Below are positions 1 to 17,544 of a stretch of 64,000 nucleotides of DNA, in pieces. Below the pieces are notes generated by a model that worked only from the letters and a program-made list of their open reading frames with translations, was not told where the DNA came from and made no database searches. The stretch comes from Luidia sarsii (lineage: Eukaryota; Echinodermata; Asteroidea; Paxillosida; Luidiidae): the NCBI GenBank assembly GCA_949987565.1, contig OX465101.1, positions 27,603,134 through 27,667,133 on the forward strand, given 5' to 3'. Position 1 is the stretch's first letter; each line of letters opens with the position of its first letter. The translations under genes and the position numbers were made by a program.

Positions 1-6437
<6,437 letters not shown>

Positions 6438-7335
6438 TCGAAGACTGCCTTCTTCAGATTAAAAAAAAGAGATAAAAGCTTGCAAGAGGCCTTTCCCTAA
6501 AACTTGCCAGCAGAGGGCACATTTTGTGCACGGTCTCTCACGAATCATAAACCGTGAGTTGCCATGCTTTTGATGTCGTGTCACAAAATCACATCTGCCG
6601 TCAGTCTGCTGACAAAATGGTTCTCAACGGCAAGCCCAAACACAGACTGTGGTGGTTACATGGATCAGGAACGCATACAGTGTGCACGGGTGAAAAGTAT
6701 GCTGTCATGCCATGCTACGAAATCACATCTGCTGGCGGTATGCTGGACCAAGTTCGGTCGAGCCGAATCCTACTCATTGACTAGCTCAAACACCACCTGT
6801 CAGGGTTGCTGGGATCACGGACGCGTTACCTTTGCACACCAGTGCAATGGAGGAATAGCACGCCGGCGCTCAATTATGAAGTTGGTCATCCGATAGCTGT
6901 GGATTTGATGCTGAGTGGTGTGACAGGGATGGCTCATCCGACAAATCGCCCAGACTTCCCATGAGATGAGAGCCAACACACACACACGTGCACCGTAACG
7001 TTGTACGGGGGTTGCCAGCTGCACACCCGTGATTGGACGCTTCTTTTCAGCGTCAGTTTTCCCATGAAGCACAAGACAATTGGACACTTTCTTTCCGTGA
7101 TGAATCTGGAAATAGCCCATCACTGTGCCTCTGTCCCAGAAGGAGAATCGCCGTCTATTGGAGAGTCTCCTCTCCTCAATTTCTTGCGAACTCCTCTGAG
7201 CACTGCTCATAGAAGGTATGGCTTCAGCGTTCCTTCGCACCATGCTGGAAGACAGGACTGCCGCAACAAGGATGCTCCGCAAAATCTGGTGCCTTTGGTT
7301 GGACTTTGGATCACGCCTGACTTTTTGCGCCTTCT
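6438..7335. other. LRRC57 3' UTR or 3' flank
   Basis: The stretch contains a diverged tandem duplication (see 6556-6842) and otherwise no recognised feature. Open frames on both strands have no family resemblance. I cannot place the 3' end of the LRRC57 transcript. Confidence 0.5.
6556..6842 (+). repeat. Diverged tandem duplication, two units of about 140 bp
   Basis: Unit 1 (about 6556-6695) and unit 2 (about 6700-6842) share 'aaatcacatctgc', a G/C-rich middle and the series 'ggatca-g-acgc', ending near 'tgcacac'. Substitutions and small gaps put the two units in different reading frames, so coding is unlikely. Confidence 0.6.
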
Positions 7336-8056
7336 CCTTCCTCCATCTCTCTCTGTCTTTGTCTCTGTGTCGCTCTGTGTCTGTCGGTTTCTGTCTGTCT
7401 CTGTCTCTTTCTTTCTGTCTCTCTGTCTCTGTCTCTCTGTCTCTGTCTCTCTGTCTCTGTCTTTCTGTCTCTCTGTCTCTGTCTTTGTCTCCCTCTGTCC
7501 CCCTCTCACCCTCTCCCCTTCTTGTTCTCCCCTCTCCTGTCTCTTTGACTTGTTCCTTCCTCTCTGTCTCTGTCTCTTTCTCTGTCTCTCTCTCACTCTG
7601 TTTGTGTCTGTATCTTCCCTGTCTTCCCTCTCTGTTTCCCTGTCTCTGTCTCCCTGTGTCCGTGTCTCACTTTCTCTGTGCCTTTCTATCTCTGCCCCTG
7701 TTGCTCTCACTATGACTGTGTCTCTGTCTCTCTGTCTCTGCCACTGTCTCTGTCTCTGTGTCTGTATCTGTCTCTGTCTCTGTCTCTGTCTCTGTCTCAC
7801 TTTCTCTGTGTCTTTCTATCTCTGCCCCTGTTGCTCTCACTATAACTGTGTCTCTGTCTCTGTCTCTCTGTCTCTGTCTTTGTTTCTGTCTCTGTCTCTG
7901 TTTCTGTCTCTGTCTCTGTCTCTGTCTCTGTCTCTGTCTCTGTCTCTGTCTCTGTCTCTGTCTCTGTCTCTGTCTCTGTCTCTGTCTCTGTCTCTGTCTC
8001 TGTCTCTGTCTCTGTCTCTGTCTCTGTCTCTGTCTCTGTCTCTATCTCTGTGGCTC
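7336..8056 (+). repeat. (CTCTGT)n microsatellite, about 0.7 kb
   Basis: The tract is imperfect in its first half, with an internal duplicated block ('tttctatctctgcccctgttgctctcac' type at about 7682 and 7812, shown here only in part). It is nearly pure CTCTGT from about 7885 to 8040. All frames stay open and give Leu/Cys/Ser/Val repeats on + and Arg/Asp/Gln/Glu on -; none is a gene. Confidence 0.97.
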
Positions 8057-8502
8057 TCCATTGATAATGGAGTCAGGTTCTCTTCAGAATGGATGACGAT
8101 GCTGTAATCACCAGAGACTGCATCTAGCATCTCAGCCCTGTTATCTGAGCATGCAGTATTCCCCCACATGCCTCGTGCACATCCTTTGGTCTTACATCTC
8201 CACAGCAGGCGATACTCTCTGCAAATACAGACCGGATGGAGGCAAGGCCACTTGAGTCAAGGTTCTGTGAGGGAACAGTAGTGAAAATGAAGCCCTAAAG
8301 TGCTGACTCTAAAAAGCACCACCAGTATTTGATTGTATACCCTCACTCAACATAGTATTTTGTCCTCATTACCTCATGGAGCTATCATCATGAGCTTTCA
8401 GTTCTTTGCAAGCTACGTGTCTGAGTTAGTTTGTATGTCTGGCCCAGAGTTGTGCATCGTTTACACGGAAAGACTCCAATGAAGAGGAATGGAAATTTGG
8501 GT
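8057..8502. other. Noncoding stretch, nothing recognised
   Basis: The composition is ordinary and mixed. No exon, repeat family or RNA gene was recognised. Confidence 0.5.
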
Positions 8503-8990
8503 ACGTTCAGACAGTGTTTTAAATTCCCTAAAACTACCATTTTAACCTGGTTTTTAAAAATGTGTGTCTGAGCTGAACACCCCGACACTGTTTTAATTCT
8601 AAAACTGATCCGGTTTAACTCGTCGCTGAAACGCAAAATTAAAACTGCTCAAGAGAAGGGGTTTAGCGCTAAAACCGACCTGGTTTAGCCGCTAAAACGC
8701 TGTTTGGACACAATCTCGTCTCAACATCTGGTTTTAGGAAACAATGTTGAACCGCCTGTCTGCACAGCTTGTGTAACAGGTAATAATGCATGAAATGTGG
8801 TTGCACGATGTGTGTGTGTAGCAGACTTTATGCAAATGGAAGGCGGAAGTCCGCACTGGGTGTGGGGCAGAGTGCTTTTAAAACCAAAAATGAAAACGAA
8901 CCGGTTTTAACTGCTTGCTGTAGGATGGCCCCTGTGGTTAGAAGGGGTTTTAACTCGATCGGTTTTAAACTAACACGCTGTCTGAATGTA
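8503..8990. mobile_element. MITE-like element with TTCAGACAG terminal inverted repeats
   Basis: The left end TACGTTCAGACAGTGTTTTA is the inverted counterpart of the right end, whose reverse complement starts TACATTCAGACAGCGTGTTA. The interior is rich in GGTTTTAA / TTAAAACC motifs in both orientations (about 8515-8700 and 8880-8970). There is no long open frame, so it is a non-autonomous DNA transposon. The target duplication is not clear. Confidence 0.65.
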
Positions 8991-9353
8991 GCCTTTGCCA
9001 GAGCTGCTCAGCTTGAAATACTTGCTTTAGAAAATACATGTACCTTATTGGTGCAACATTTTGCGTTTTATGTAAATTATGCATAGCAATTGACACCTCT
9101 ATAAAATAACCTGTGGCTTGTTCAGTCCAATAACTTGTATACTATTAATATAAAAGATTGTAAGTATAAATAATGTCATGAATATTTATCCAGCTGATAT
9201 TTAAATGCCTGAACTTTTTGATAGCGATGTGTATTGGTGAACAAGATGTCTGTAATATGTTTCCCATTTTTTGTCTTTAAATTCAACTCAGTGTCATCCC
9301 CAAAATGTTGTCGAATTTCATTATTATTTTTTAATCTGCATAGATGGATTACC

Positions 9354-9578
9354 TATGGAGCCCATAAAGGGACATTCATTTAAAAGAAACTCTAAAATAA
9401 AATAGAATTTGATTTGTTATGTCGTGCGCCGTGCGCACAACATTTCAAGCGCACGAAATCATTTCAAGTGCACAAAATAATGATTTTGTGTGCACAAAAT
9501 CATTTTGTAATGACAAAGCAAAAAAATACAATTTTTTTAAAGTTTGTTTTCAAAAAATGTCCCTTTAGGGGCTCCGTA
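9354..9578. mobile_element. Short foldback element with 23-bp terminal inverted repeats
   Basis: The left end TATGGAGCCCATAAAGGGAC and the reverse complement of the right end TACGGAGCCCCTAAAGGGAC differ at two sites, and both continue with ATT. The centre holds nested small palindromes around 'tgcacaaaat' and 'attttgtg'. It is noncoding. Confidence 0.75.
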
Positions 9579-10079
9579 ACTACCTGCATGGCAGTGGTGC
9601 ATTTCCATTCATTGAAATAGTGTGGAACTATTTTGTATGTTTAAAAAATAAAAACATGAATACTATCATTCAAGTTGTGAAATGTGACCTGTGCTTATCG
9701 GACAGATGAATAAAAACAAAAATGAACAGAGATAGGCTTGTGTTTGATTTGTTTTGGGATTGGCAAATTTGCTGTGACATTCTGAAGTACTTAATGTGAA
9801 ATACAAAGTGCTGAATGGCTGGATTGACCCAAAAGACATTACAAAAGTAATACAGAAATGTTGCCATGTTGTCAAAGGGTCTGATGAGTCATTGCTGGTC
9901 CAGTTCTAGTTGCTGCTCTCCCAGCTTCGGGATTTTTTTTTTTTCCTTTCTGGGGAGCAGCGGAGAGTCAATCAACTGCTGCCCTTGGGCCATGTATTAG
10001 CTGACAGCAGTCACCCAGTTGTGGTCAGCCAACCTGTGCAGGAGAGACTGGTATGTTACTCACAGCTGTCCTAATTATA
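9579..10079. other. Noncoding stretch between two MITE-like elements
   Basis: The DNA is AT-rich, with AATAAA-like strings near 9645 and 9705. No exon is visible. These signals could serve a + strand transcript but cannot be assigned to one. Confidence 0.45.
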
Positions 10080-10436
10080 GCCTTGACCAAGGCGGTCGCC
10101 GATTTGGAAATCAAAATCTGGCCTTCAGTAAAATACAAGCATTGATCCGCTCATAGCTTACACACGTGTGCACCATACCCCGCCCGTACATGTAACTTGC
10201 GTGCGTATTATTTCCGGGAACCATCTTGCTACTCGAGCGTGGCAGCTGCGTACAGGCTCGTACACATGTACGCACACAGGCTATTGTGTGTGGTATGGCA
10301 GCGATGCGGTTTACGAGCTGTGTACAGCTTGCACCTGGTATGCTATAGTGCTGTTGTGCTGTGGTTTGCGTGCATTTGGCCCGAATCTCTGCCCGGAGCT
10401 GCGGTACTGTACCGGAGAGACTGCCTTGGACAAGGC
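10080..10436. mobile_element. Tc1/mariner-type MITE with TA target duplication
   Basis: The terminal inverted repeats are 18 bp: left GCCTTGACCAAGGCGGTC at 10080-10097, right end 10419-10436 reverse-complementing to GCCTTGTCCAAGGCAGTC (two mismatches). A TA dinucleotide flanks each side (10078-10079 and 10437-10438). At 357 bp with no transposase, it is non-autonomous. The right half is shared with 4164-4340. TA flanks suggest the Tc1/mariner superfamily; that assignment is inference. Confidence 0.78.
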
Positions 10437-10504
10437 TATCCTGTCTGGCTGACGATGGGAAGAAGGCTGATTCATCACCCCTTGGTCTTGACCTAAATTT
10501 CCAC

Positions 10505-10705
10505 CAGACCTCCCCCTCCTCCTCATCCCCCTCCTCCTCATCCCCCTCCTCCCCCTCCCTCTCCTCCCCCTCCTCCACCTCATCCCCCTCCTCCACCTCA
10601 TCCCCCTCCTCCCCCTCCCTCTCCTCCCCCCCTCCTCCACCTCATCCCCCTCCTCCTCCTCATCCTGCTCCCCCTCCTCCCCTCATCCTCCTCCCCTTGG
10701 GCCCC
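10505..10705 (+). repeat. Pyrimidine tract of CCCCCTCCTCCTCAT type
   Basis: About 200 bp are almost purely C/T, with occasional A and units of 12-15 bp. A polypurine-polypyrimidine mirror-rich tract of this kind can form triplex DNA. Open frames here are artefacts. Confidence 0.93.
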
Positions 10706-10749
10706 CTTTGACAACTGTGAATTAGTAATAAAGGCCTACCATTGCAGTA

Positions 10750-11140
10750 GTCTACCAGTTGGGAATGTTAATAGAATGGAGGATGGCAGACTAATACCTG
10801 CTATATGGTGAACTTCCCGAGGGACAAAGAAACGTAGGTCGCCCACAACTACGGTGGAAAGACATCATGCAAGCAGGACTTGAGAGCCCTTGACATGAAT
10901 GTAGACGACTTGGAGCATCTTGCTGCAGACAGAGTGGCCTGGAGAACAGAACACTCCTCATCCCTACGAAAAGGCAAGAGGCTGATGGTAAAAAGAGCTA
11001 AGAGAGAATCTAGACAGAGCCAGTCACAACCAACCAATACAACGAGACCAAATGCACCAGCCTTCATAAGCGAGGGATGTGGCCTTACCTGCAAATCCAA
11101 GGATTGGCTTATTCAGCCACAAAAGACGGTGCATGCCTAC
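10750..11140 (+). pseudogene. Decayed non-LTR retrotransposon fragment (C-terminal end of the polymerase ORF)
   Basis: The translated pieces match the C-terminal tail typical of many invertebrate non-LTR elements: LYGELPEGQRNVGRPQLRWKD, then ALDMNVDDLEHLAADRVAWR, a basic stretch, then a zinc-knuckle-like CGLTCKS...H. The pieces lie in different frames. An extra base near 10870 separates the GRPQLRWKD frame from the ALDMNV frame, and another shift lies near 10800. The last finger reads LIQPQKTVH, with a proline where a histidine is expected. No reverse transcriptase core is present. It is a dead 5'-truncated copy. Confidence 0.75.
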
Positions 11141-11384
11141 TTCAACAGGCGCTTCTCCATAGTCTGCCAAGACTGTCGGATGCCAATAATAGTCATACTT
11201 ATTTATTTGTTGGTGGTTTGTGGTCTTCATGTCGGAATCCCTGGGCAGTCATGTTGCAGTTGGTTAACGCCTTATTGATGTCGAAGTGGAGTAGGTTTCT
11301 CAATGGGTGTGATTTACTTTGTGGAAAGTAATTTTAATCGCGATTCAAATTGATTTGTACAGAGGGAACGGCCCTATTGTAACC

Positions 11385-11567
11385 GGTAATAAATGATTTC
11401 TTACACTACAGAACGGTGCGTAAATCGTGACAGTTTTTGCCCTTTTTTTGTCTTTCATTACCATTTGAGCTAAAACCTTTGCAGTATTGCTTTTTTGGAA
11501 TGCTTTATGGTTTAACACACAAACTGTGGCAATCTGTTGGCCTTCATCAATGTTGTATATAGGGTCT
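11385..11567 (+). mobile_element. 5'-truncated copy of the TTAA-flanked element of 50.87 kb
   Basis: From 'ttacactacagaacggtgcg' to the end it follows the right half of 50868-51233, in the same orientation, with many substitutions. The terminal AGGGTCT is followed by TTAA at 11568-11571, as expected for the intact end of that family. Confidence 0.72.
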
Positions 11568-11571
11568 TTAA

Positions 11572-12486
11572 AGGCTGAAGGGTAGCAGTTCACAATATTT
11601 GTGTATATCACTCCATCAAAGGTGTGTAGGTGTTAGTAAATGTGGAAATAATATCTACCTTGGAAAGTTTTTGTGCGAAATGTATGTTTGAGTTGGGGAA
11701 GGAGATATTTTGTTCAGACATGTCCTTCAACTGTTTTGTATTCCCTTCAAATTTCAACAAGGGTGGGAAGGTAGGGATTGAGTTCATAAGATGGTGGGGG
11801 GGGTAATGGGATAATGATTTCGGGGTCCCAATTTCAGTCTCTTTTCCTTCTCAGACCCGTTTGTTTCTTTCGAAGGGGGGGGGGGGAGAAGGGTTAGTCT
11901 CAACTTGCCTCAGGCGACAGGCAGGGGTTCCTAAATTTGACTTTTTTTTTGGGGGGGGGGGGGTGAGTACAGGAGGCGGCCATTTGCAGTTTCCAAACTC
12001 ACAGGACCTGAGTTTAACTAACCGTATCGCTCTGTCTCTATCAATCAAGAGGCTAGTGCCAGAGCAGTGCCAGCCCCCTTGGCCGGTGCCCCACCAACCG
12101 TTCTGGAAGTGCCAGGAGCCACGCAAGTCTTGGGTTACCAGCTTTTTAAAGAGGCCCCCCTCCCCTTTCTGAAACTTGCGGGGTTTCGAAGCACTTAGCA
12201 TCTCACTGGTTTGTCTTGGGTCCTTGGTAAAGGCCAGCTTGACTTTTTGAAAGAAGTTCAATTGAGGAAAAGCCAGTGAAAGACTCCCTTTTTGAGCAGA
12301 TTTACAGTCTGCATTTATCAAAGTCATAGTTGATAGGATGTTGACCTGTTTTCCCAGGGAAAATGATTAAGGTTTTTTTCCCCATGCATCATGCATGTTA
12401 GGATTTTGTTACTTTTGTTTGGAAGTTGCCTGACAACATAATTATAAGATATTGGGTTTGGAAAAGACTATTAGGACATTGGACTT
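11572..12486. other. Noncoding stretch with G-runs
   Basis: G-tracts lie at about 11797-11805 and 11874-11885, and a T9-G13 junction at 11942-11963. No exon or element was recognised. Confidence 0.5.
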
Positions 12487-12840
12487 ATATAGGAATGTTT
12501 GCGGTGACACCATGTATTTGAAGGTCTCTTAAAGAAGAGGTGTGGTTCTGAAAAGATTCCGAGTGGTAACTTGACGTTTCGACCAGTATGCTCTGGCCGT
12601 CATCAGAAGAATGATGACATTCTGAAAAGAACCCGAGTGGTAACTTGACGTTTTGACCAGTATGCTCTGCCCGTCATCAGGAGAATGATGACATTCTCCT
12701 GATGACGGCCAGAGCATACTGGTCAAAATGTCGAGTCACCACTCAGGTTCTTTTCAGAACCACAAATCTTCTTTAAGAGACCTTATACATGGTGTCACCG
12801 AAAACCTTCCTATATTGATTCACCCACCATGCAAAGCCTT
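12487..12840. mobile_element. Foldback element with GGTGACACCATGTA inverted ends
   Basis: The left (GCGGTGACACCATGTAT at about 12500) and right (ATACATGGTGTCACCG at 12785-12800) sequences are inverted copies, and the inverted match continues inward over most of the element. The centre holds three copies of a module with CTGATGACGG, 'cagagcatactgg' and GAAACGTC: two on the - strand at about 12566-12615 and 12630-12685, and one on the + strand at about 12696-12735. There is no open frame. It belongs to the same family as 21278-21370, 45966-46000 and 55723-55795. Confidence 0.72.
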
Positions 12841-13613
12841 AAGTCTTATTTACGTTAGAAAACCAGAAAAAGACAAATAGATGTTACAGGTACACATCAG
12901 CACTCCAGAATATAGATCCAGCTTTATATATTTACATGATGCCTACTTCTAACTATCTAACTTCAAATTGCAAATCTAAAAAGTATAGAGAGGCAGATGT
13001 TTCAAAACTTTCAATCCTTGCAGTACCTTTTATCAAAGATTCTGATTCTGCCAGGTTTCCAGAAAGGTCTTGTAAGGATTGAACTGAATGTCAGGCCCTC
13101 TAAATCTTTTGCACTTTTTTTTCCAAAACATGAATGAAGTTTGTTTTTTTGAACTACAGGTGTACCTTACATGATGTACTGTATATTTTTGTAAATAATG
13201 TTTTCTCAAATAATTGTTGTGCAATTTGATGTGGTGTTTCACAATGATTTGAGTAGTGCTGTATTGCTATCGTTGAGTTCTAAACAGTATACTATAAACT
13301 CTCCGGTTTCCAAAGTCATTGGGACACATGTTTATAAATGCATCTGTCTGATAGACAGGAGAAGGATGTGGGACATGGTAGTGAACCTTGACATTAGTCA
13401 TCACTTGTCTAAGATATAGGCATTATAACCATTGGTTGCCAGAATACAGACTTAAATGACCATAAATGGTATCTTAAAAAAATCTTTAAGAAAACTTAAG
13501 AAAATCTTTTAAAGATCTCAAAAGCAGACTCTTGGTGCTCCCACTGCTGTTGGTATTGCTGCTGATTTTGCTCACTTGTCATTGTTGTCATTTTGTGCTA
13601 TGATGGCGTACTT
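12841..13613. other. Noncoding stretch, nothing recognised
   Basis: The DNA is AT-rich with ordinary composition. No exon or repeat family was recognised. Confidence 0.45.
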
Positions 13614-13895
13614 GAATGGGAATGGGAATGGGAATGGATGCAAGGAATGCCCTGCCCTGCCCTGTCCTGCCCTACCCTGCCCTTCCCTGCCCTTCCCTGC
13701 CCTCCCTGCCCTCCCCTGCCCTCCACTGCCTCCCCCTGCCTTCCCCTGCCTTCCCCTGCCTTCCCCTGCCTGGCCCTCCCCTGCCCTCCCCTGCCCTCCC
13801 TTGCCCTGCCCTGCCCTGCCCTGCCCTGCCCTGTCCTGCCCTGCCCTGCCCTGCCCTGCCATGCCCTGCCCTCCCCTGCCCTTCCCTGTACCCTG
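13614..13895 (+). repeat. (CCCTG)n pentanucleotide repeat
   Basis: A (GGGAAT)n start gives way to about 250 bp of CCCTG / CCCCTGCCTT variants, purest at about 13800-13870. Open frames give Ala/Leu/Pro/Cys and Gly/Gln/Arg repeats in every frame and are artefacts. Confidence 0.96.
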
Positions 13896-16800
13896 TAACC
13901 CCTCCCTTGCCTCATCCCTCCCCACTCCCGCTTCACATTGCCCTGGCTCCTTTCCCCGCTGGGTCCGAGGCCCCAGACAGAAGCCATGACTTAGCAGGAG
14001 GAGGGTAAATGGGGCGTGTACGACGCAGTTCTGCCAAGGCATGGAGCGCAGTGCACTGCCATCCGGTTCTCAAAGACCTTCCTCTCCGCTCCGTCTCATA
14101 CCAGACATTTGGCTGCTTAAGAAAGCATAGCGACATCACCCATTTTTTATGTTGTCATTCGTTGAGAAAGGTCTTGCTAGGTTCGGAACGTCAGGCTCTC
14201 CTAATGTTTGATATTTGCATTTAGGTAATTTTACTCAGCAGTTTCCACCATTTGTTAGTAGGATAGGACAACCTGTTTTTTGAAAGTAATACAAAATTGA
14301 TGATGCAACCTGTGTACTGTACTTACAGACCAAAATGCAAATCTCACAAAATTCAGCCCACCTGATGTATAGATCCCAGCAGGACCTTTGCCAAAAGAAA
14401 GAAGGTTTGAGAAAGGTCCTGCTAGAATAAAAAAAATATTACAGTGTCTTTTTTCATCCACGGTGTGAATATACTGGAAGCGTCTCCTTGTTAACGCATC
14501 CAGTTTGCATCCAGAATTTTGCCCGTGTCCTTTGAATTACGCGCATGTATTCAAGAGTTTAGGAATTGGGCCACACACACATGTAGATTGTTCTGGAAGG
14601 AGTAAAGTCGCGGTCAAGGTTCAGCGCTTGCCCCCCCCCCCCCAAAAAAAAAAAAAAAAAAAAATATCATCGCCTTCACAGGCCATCTCCTAGGTCACTT
14701 GTGGGACAAGTGAAACTGAAGTGATGCCTAGTTAACAATGTGTCGTATTTTGTGTGGTCTGAGCGAAAGCAGAAATATCCGCTCGCCCGATATTGTTTAC
14801 AGATCCAGTCCGGCCAAAAGCCCTCCCCGTGATTTATTCGCCGGTCCAAACTCCAAAATCGACTTACAAAAGTGTGCAATCGACCTGAAACAATACCAAA
14901 AATTGAATGTGGGGGGGGGGGGGGGGAGGGGGGGGAAACAATAACAGAAGCAAGCATTTGTAAATACTGTTGTTGCTTTTTCTTCTTTTTAAGAAAAAAA
15001 TAACAGTAAATTGTAATGGGTATAGCTGTAGCTTATCTAAATATTTGTCTTTTATCCTGGCTGGGAAAATGTATATTTTTCCTTATAAATGCTGACCTTA
15101 ACCTTGGTGGTATTTGGAGTGAGGCTCATGCTACTGTGTTAATTATATTCTATACCAGGGTCTGTATATATATAAATGAACCCCCCCCCCCCCCAAAAAA
15201 GGGGGGATTTTTGCGATGGCAGTGCCTCTGACATGCAGGAATTCCCGGCATTGTTTTGGGATAGTCAGCATTAAAGTAAAGAAAAAACAGATATATCCCC
15301 TCCGCCAAAAGGGTGTGCGAGTGCTTATCGGTTTTTCCCTTCTTTCCTCAGAGTGAGGTCTGAATGAAAATCAGCAGAATTTCCACCTATAGACTTCTAT
15401 TGCTATGTTTTGACATGGACCTCACTGAGCCATGTCCATAGGCATAGGCCTATAGACTTGTTGACCATGGAGTCATTTTTGGTAGTTCTTTTACTCTCTC
15501 CACAGTTAGTTTCTGAAAAGATTATGAAAGATCACTACTACGACGTCCGCAAACCGGTACACAGGAACCGGCGAAGCGGACATAAACAGACGCCGCAGCG
15601 CGCATTCTTCAGTTGCCTGATGAAGGTTAGCAGTTAGCAATCGAAACGTCGCCACCAGCAACGACACATCGCGTGACTTTGATCACCCTTTCCACTTAAA
15701 GATGAAGATGTGGTGAGGTTCTTCATTAAAACAAATGGGGAGGGTTGAACTAGAACTAAGACACATAAATTGTGACAATATAGGCCTTTTTCACACTACA
15801 GTACCGTTCACGGAACTTTCACACTGTGCAACTTGCAACTGTGACCAGTTGACCTGATCCTTCCGTTGGTCTTCCGGTCCCTTAACTTGCAAAACATGTC
15901 TTCTTCCGGGAAGAAAAACCCTCCCTATTATCTATTGTATTCTTTTGATGGCTTGGCGTAAGTCGGAAGTGGATTCAATCGTCTTTTTGTTAACACTTTC
16001 TCCTTCAAAGGCCTGGAGAGGCTACTACTCGATCCTGCCGAAGGATTCTTCCTTTGTACCTTCGTCTTACCCTCGAACCGTTCCTTTGAAACATAAACTG
16101 CTGCTTTCTACCCCGCCTCGATCTGTCATTGGACAGAACTTGGACAAAACCTCAGTACCTTCATTTTACACCCATATCGTTCGTTGGAAGCATCAACAGT
16201 GTTATCCACCCGCCTCAAGATGTCATTAGACGAAACTTCCCTGTGCATGCGCCCTTTTACAGAATTCGTTATGCAAAGTTGCGGCCGCTGTTTTTTTTTT
16301 TGCATGCACATCTGCCTTATGTATACACCTCACAGGTGGAGCTCGCAGTGGCACTTCTAAAGTTAGCTATTGTGCAGCGAAGTTTTGTATTGTTATATAG
16401 ACATCTGCGCGCAGTTAAGAACCCTGCGTTAACTCGGGGCCTTTGACCACTATCGAGCATGCAAATTGGCTTTCATGCAACATGTGTAAGTTTCGACCTG
16501 TGTGTTTTGTATCGCAGTTCTCAAAAGGTCTGCAGGGTCCGGGCCTTGGCGTATAAACTCGTCATCTCTCCCTCAACAGACACAGTAGGGAAGTACTTGT
16601 CACGGAAGGTTGAAAACGCCATCTCGTCCCTTCAACTGATAATGGAACTGATCGCCTGAAACTTGTCCCATCAATCAATGAAGCTTGATCATAGTTGGTC
16701 CACTTTTTTTTCTGTTTCCAGCCGAATCTGAACTGTCCTGACAAGTTATTAAGGCTCTTAATATTTGGCATCCCCCAATAACACGGCCAGCGACTTGCCA

Positions 16801-17540
16801 CGCAGATTGCCGACTTCCCCGACTCTTTAAATGCCCCGCAATTATTTGTTCCCCTATTGGCCACTCAGATGCAATCATCTCGTCACGGTCGTGGACAATT
16901 GGCAGGCCGTTCCCACGTGTCAATTAATTTCCCCGCAGACCGGGAAAAATACAGAAATACTGAAATTTATTTTTTGGGTGGAGCCTCATTATTCTGTCAG
17001 CAAATTTTACAGGTGGACTCCCAAGGGCAGTGCATTGCAGCTGACCTCCCCCCCCTTGGCCATTTTTGTAGGCAGTATGTCAACGCCTTTCTTTTTACCA
17101 CTTCCCTCTTGAAGAGCCATTACTATATGATGGTAGCTGTGATGATGTTGGTTGTATACCATGGTTGTACAGTGACGGGGAGTGGTTAGAACAGTGCATA
17201 CCCTGCAGGTGTTTTGTCGTGTACTTGAAGGTAGTTGACTAGCCTCCCCCTCGCCCTCCCTCCTCCCCTCCAACCCCTTGATCTGTTGATTTGAACTTGT
17301 TACAATTAAGAGCCCACAATTGACATTCCCACCTGCGCAAACAATCAGTGCAACAGTTACAGCCGAGCCTGTGTAGACCCACTTCATGGCTACAGTAGTT
17401 TGTTTGCTTTGTGCTTGACCGTTGACACGGTGTCCCCCCCCCCCTCTTTTTGGGGGTCCCAACGAACACTCTCTACTTTCCTGAACTGCTTTGGGAATGT
17501 GTGTGAATTGGGCCGTTTCCACTGCCCAAACAATCGCGAT
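13896..17540. other. Noncoding region with dispersed repeat fragments
   Basis: Fragments of the GAAACGTC foldback family occur at about 14150-14250 (GGAACGTCAGGC followed by 'gatatttgcattta') and 14345-14430. C-A junctions lie at 14631-14664 and 15181-15200. A motif CTGATGAAGG ... GAAACGTC lies at 15618-15650. A short diverged direct repeat ('ccgcctc...tgtcatt') occurs at about 16111 and 16208. The segment 16690-16960 has three CCAAT boxes and a TAATTA-type site but no exon. Confidence 0.5.
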
Positions 17541-17544
17541 TTGA

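Noticed and set aside
7001..8169. Open frames of up to 368 codons over the CTCTGT repeat
   Set aside because: The length comes from the microsatellite; the unique part has no family resemblance.
12560..12735. Functional hammerhead ribozyme
   Set aside because: The CTGATGA and GAAAC parts and a stem between them are present, but no stem I pairing was found and stem III has no loop. Kept only as an observation.
12487..12816. TA target-site duplication for the 12.5-kb foldback element
   Set aside because: TATA occurs at both apparent ends, but homology to the other family copies runs past the right end, so the true border is elsewhere.
13572..14042. Several 100-150-codon frames on both strands over the CCCTG repeat
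   Set aside because: They are repeat translations.
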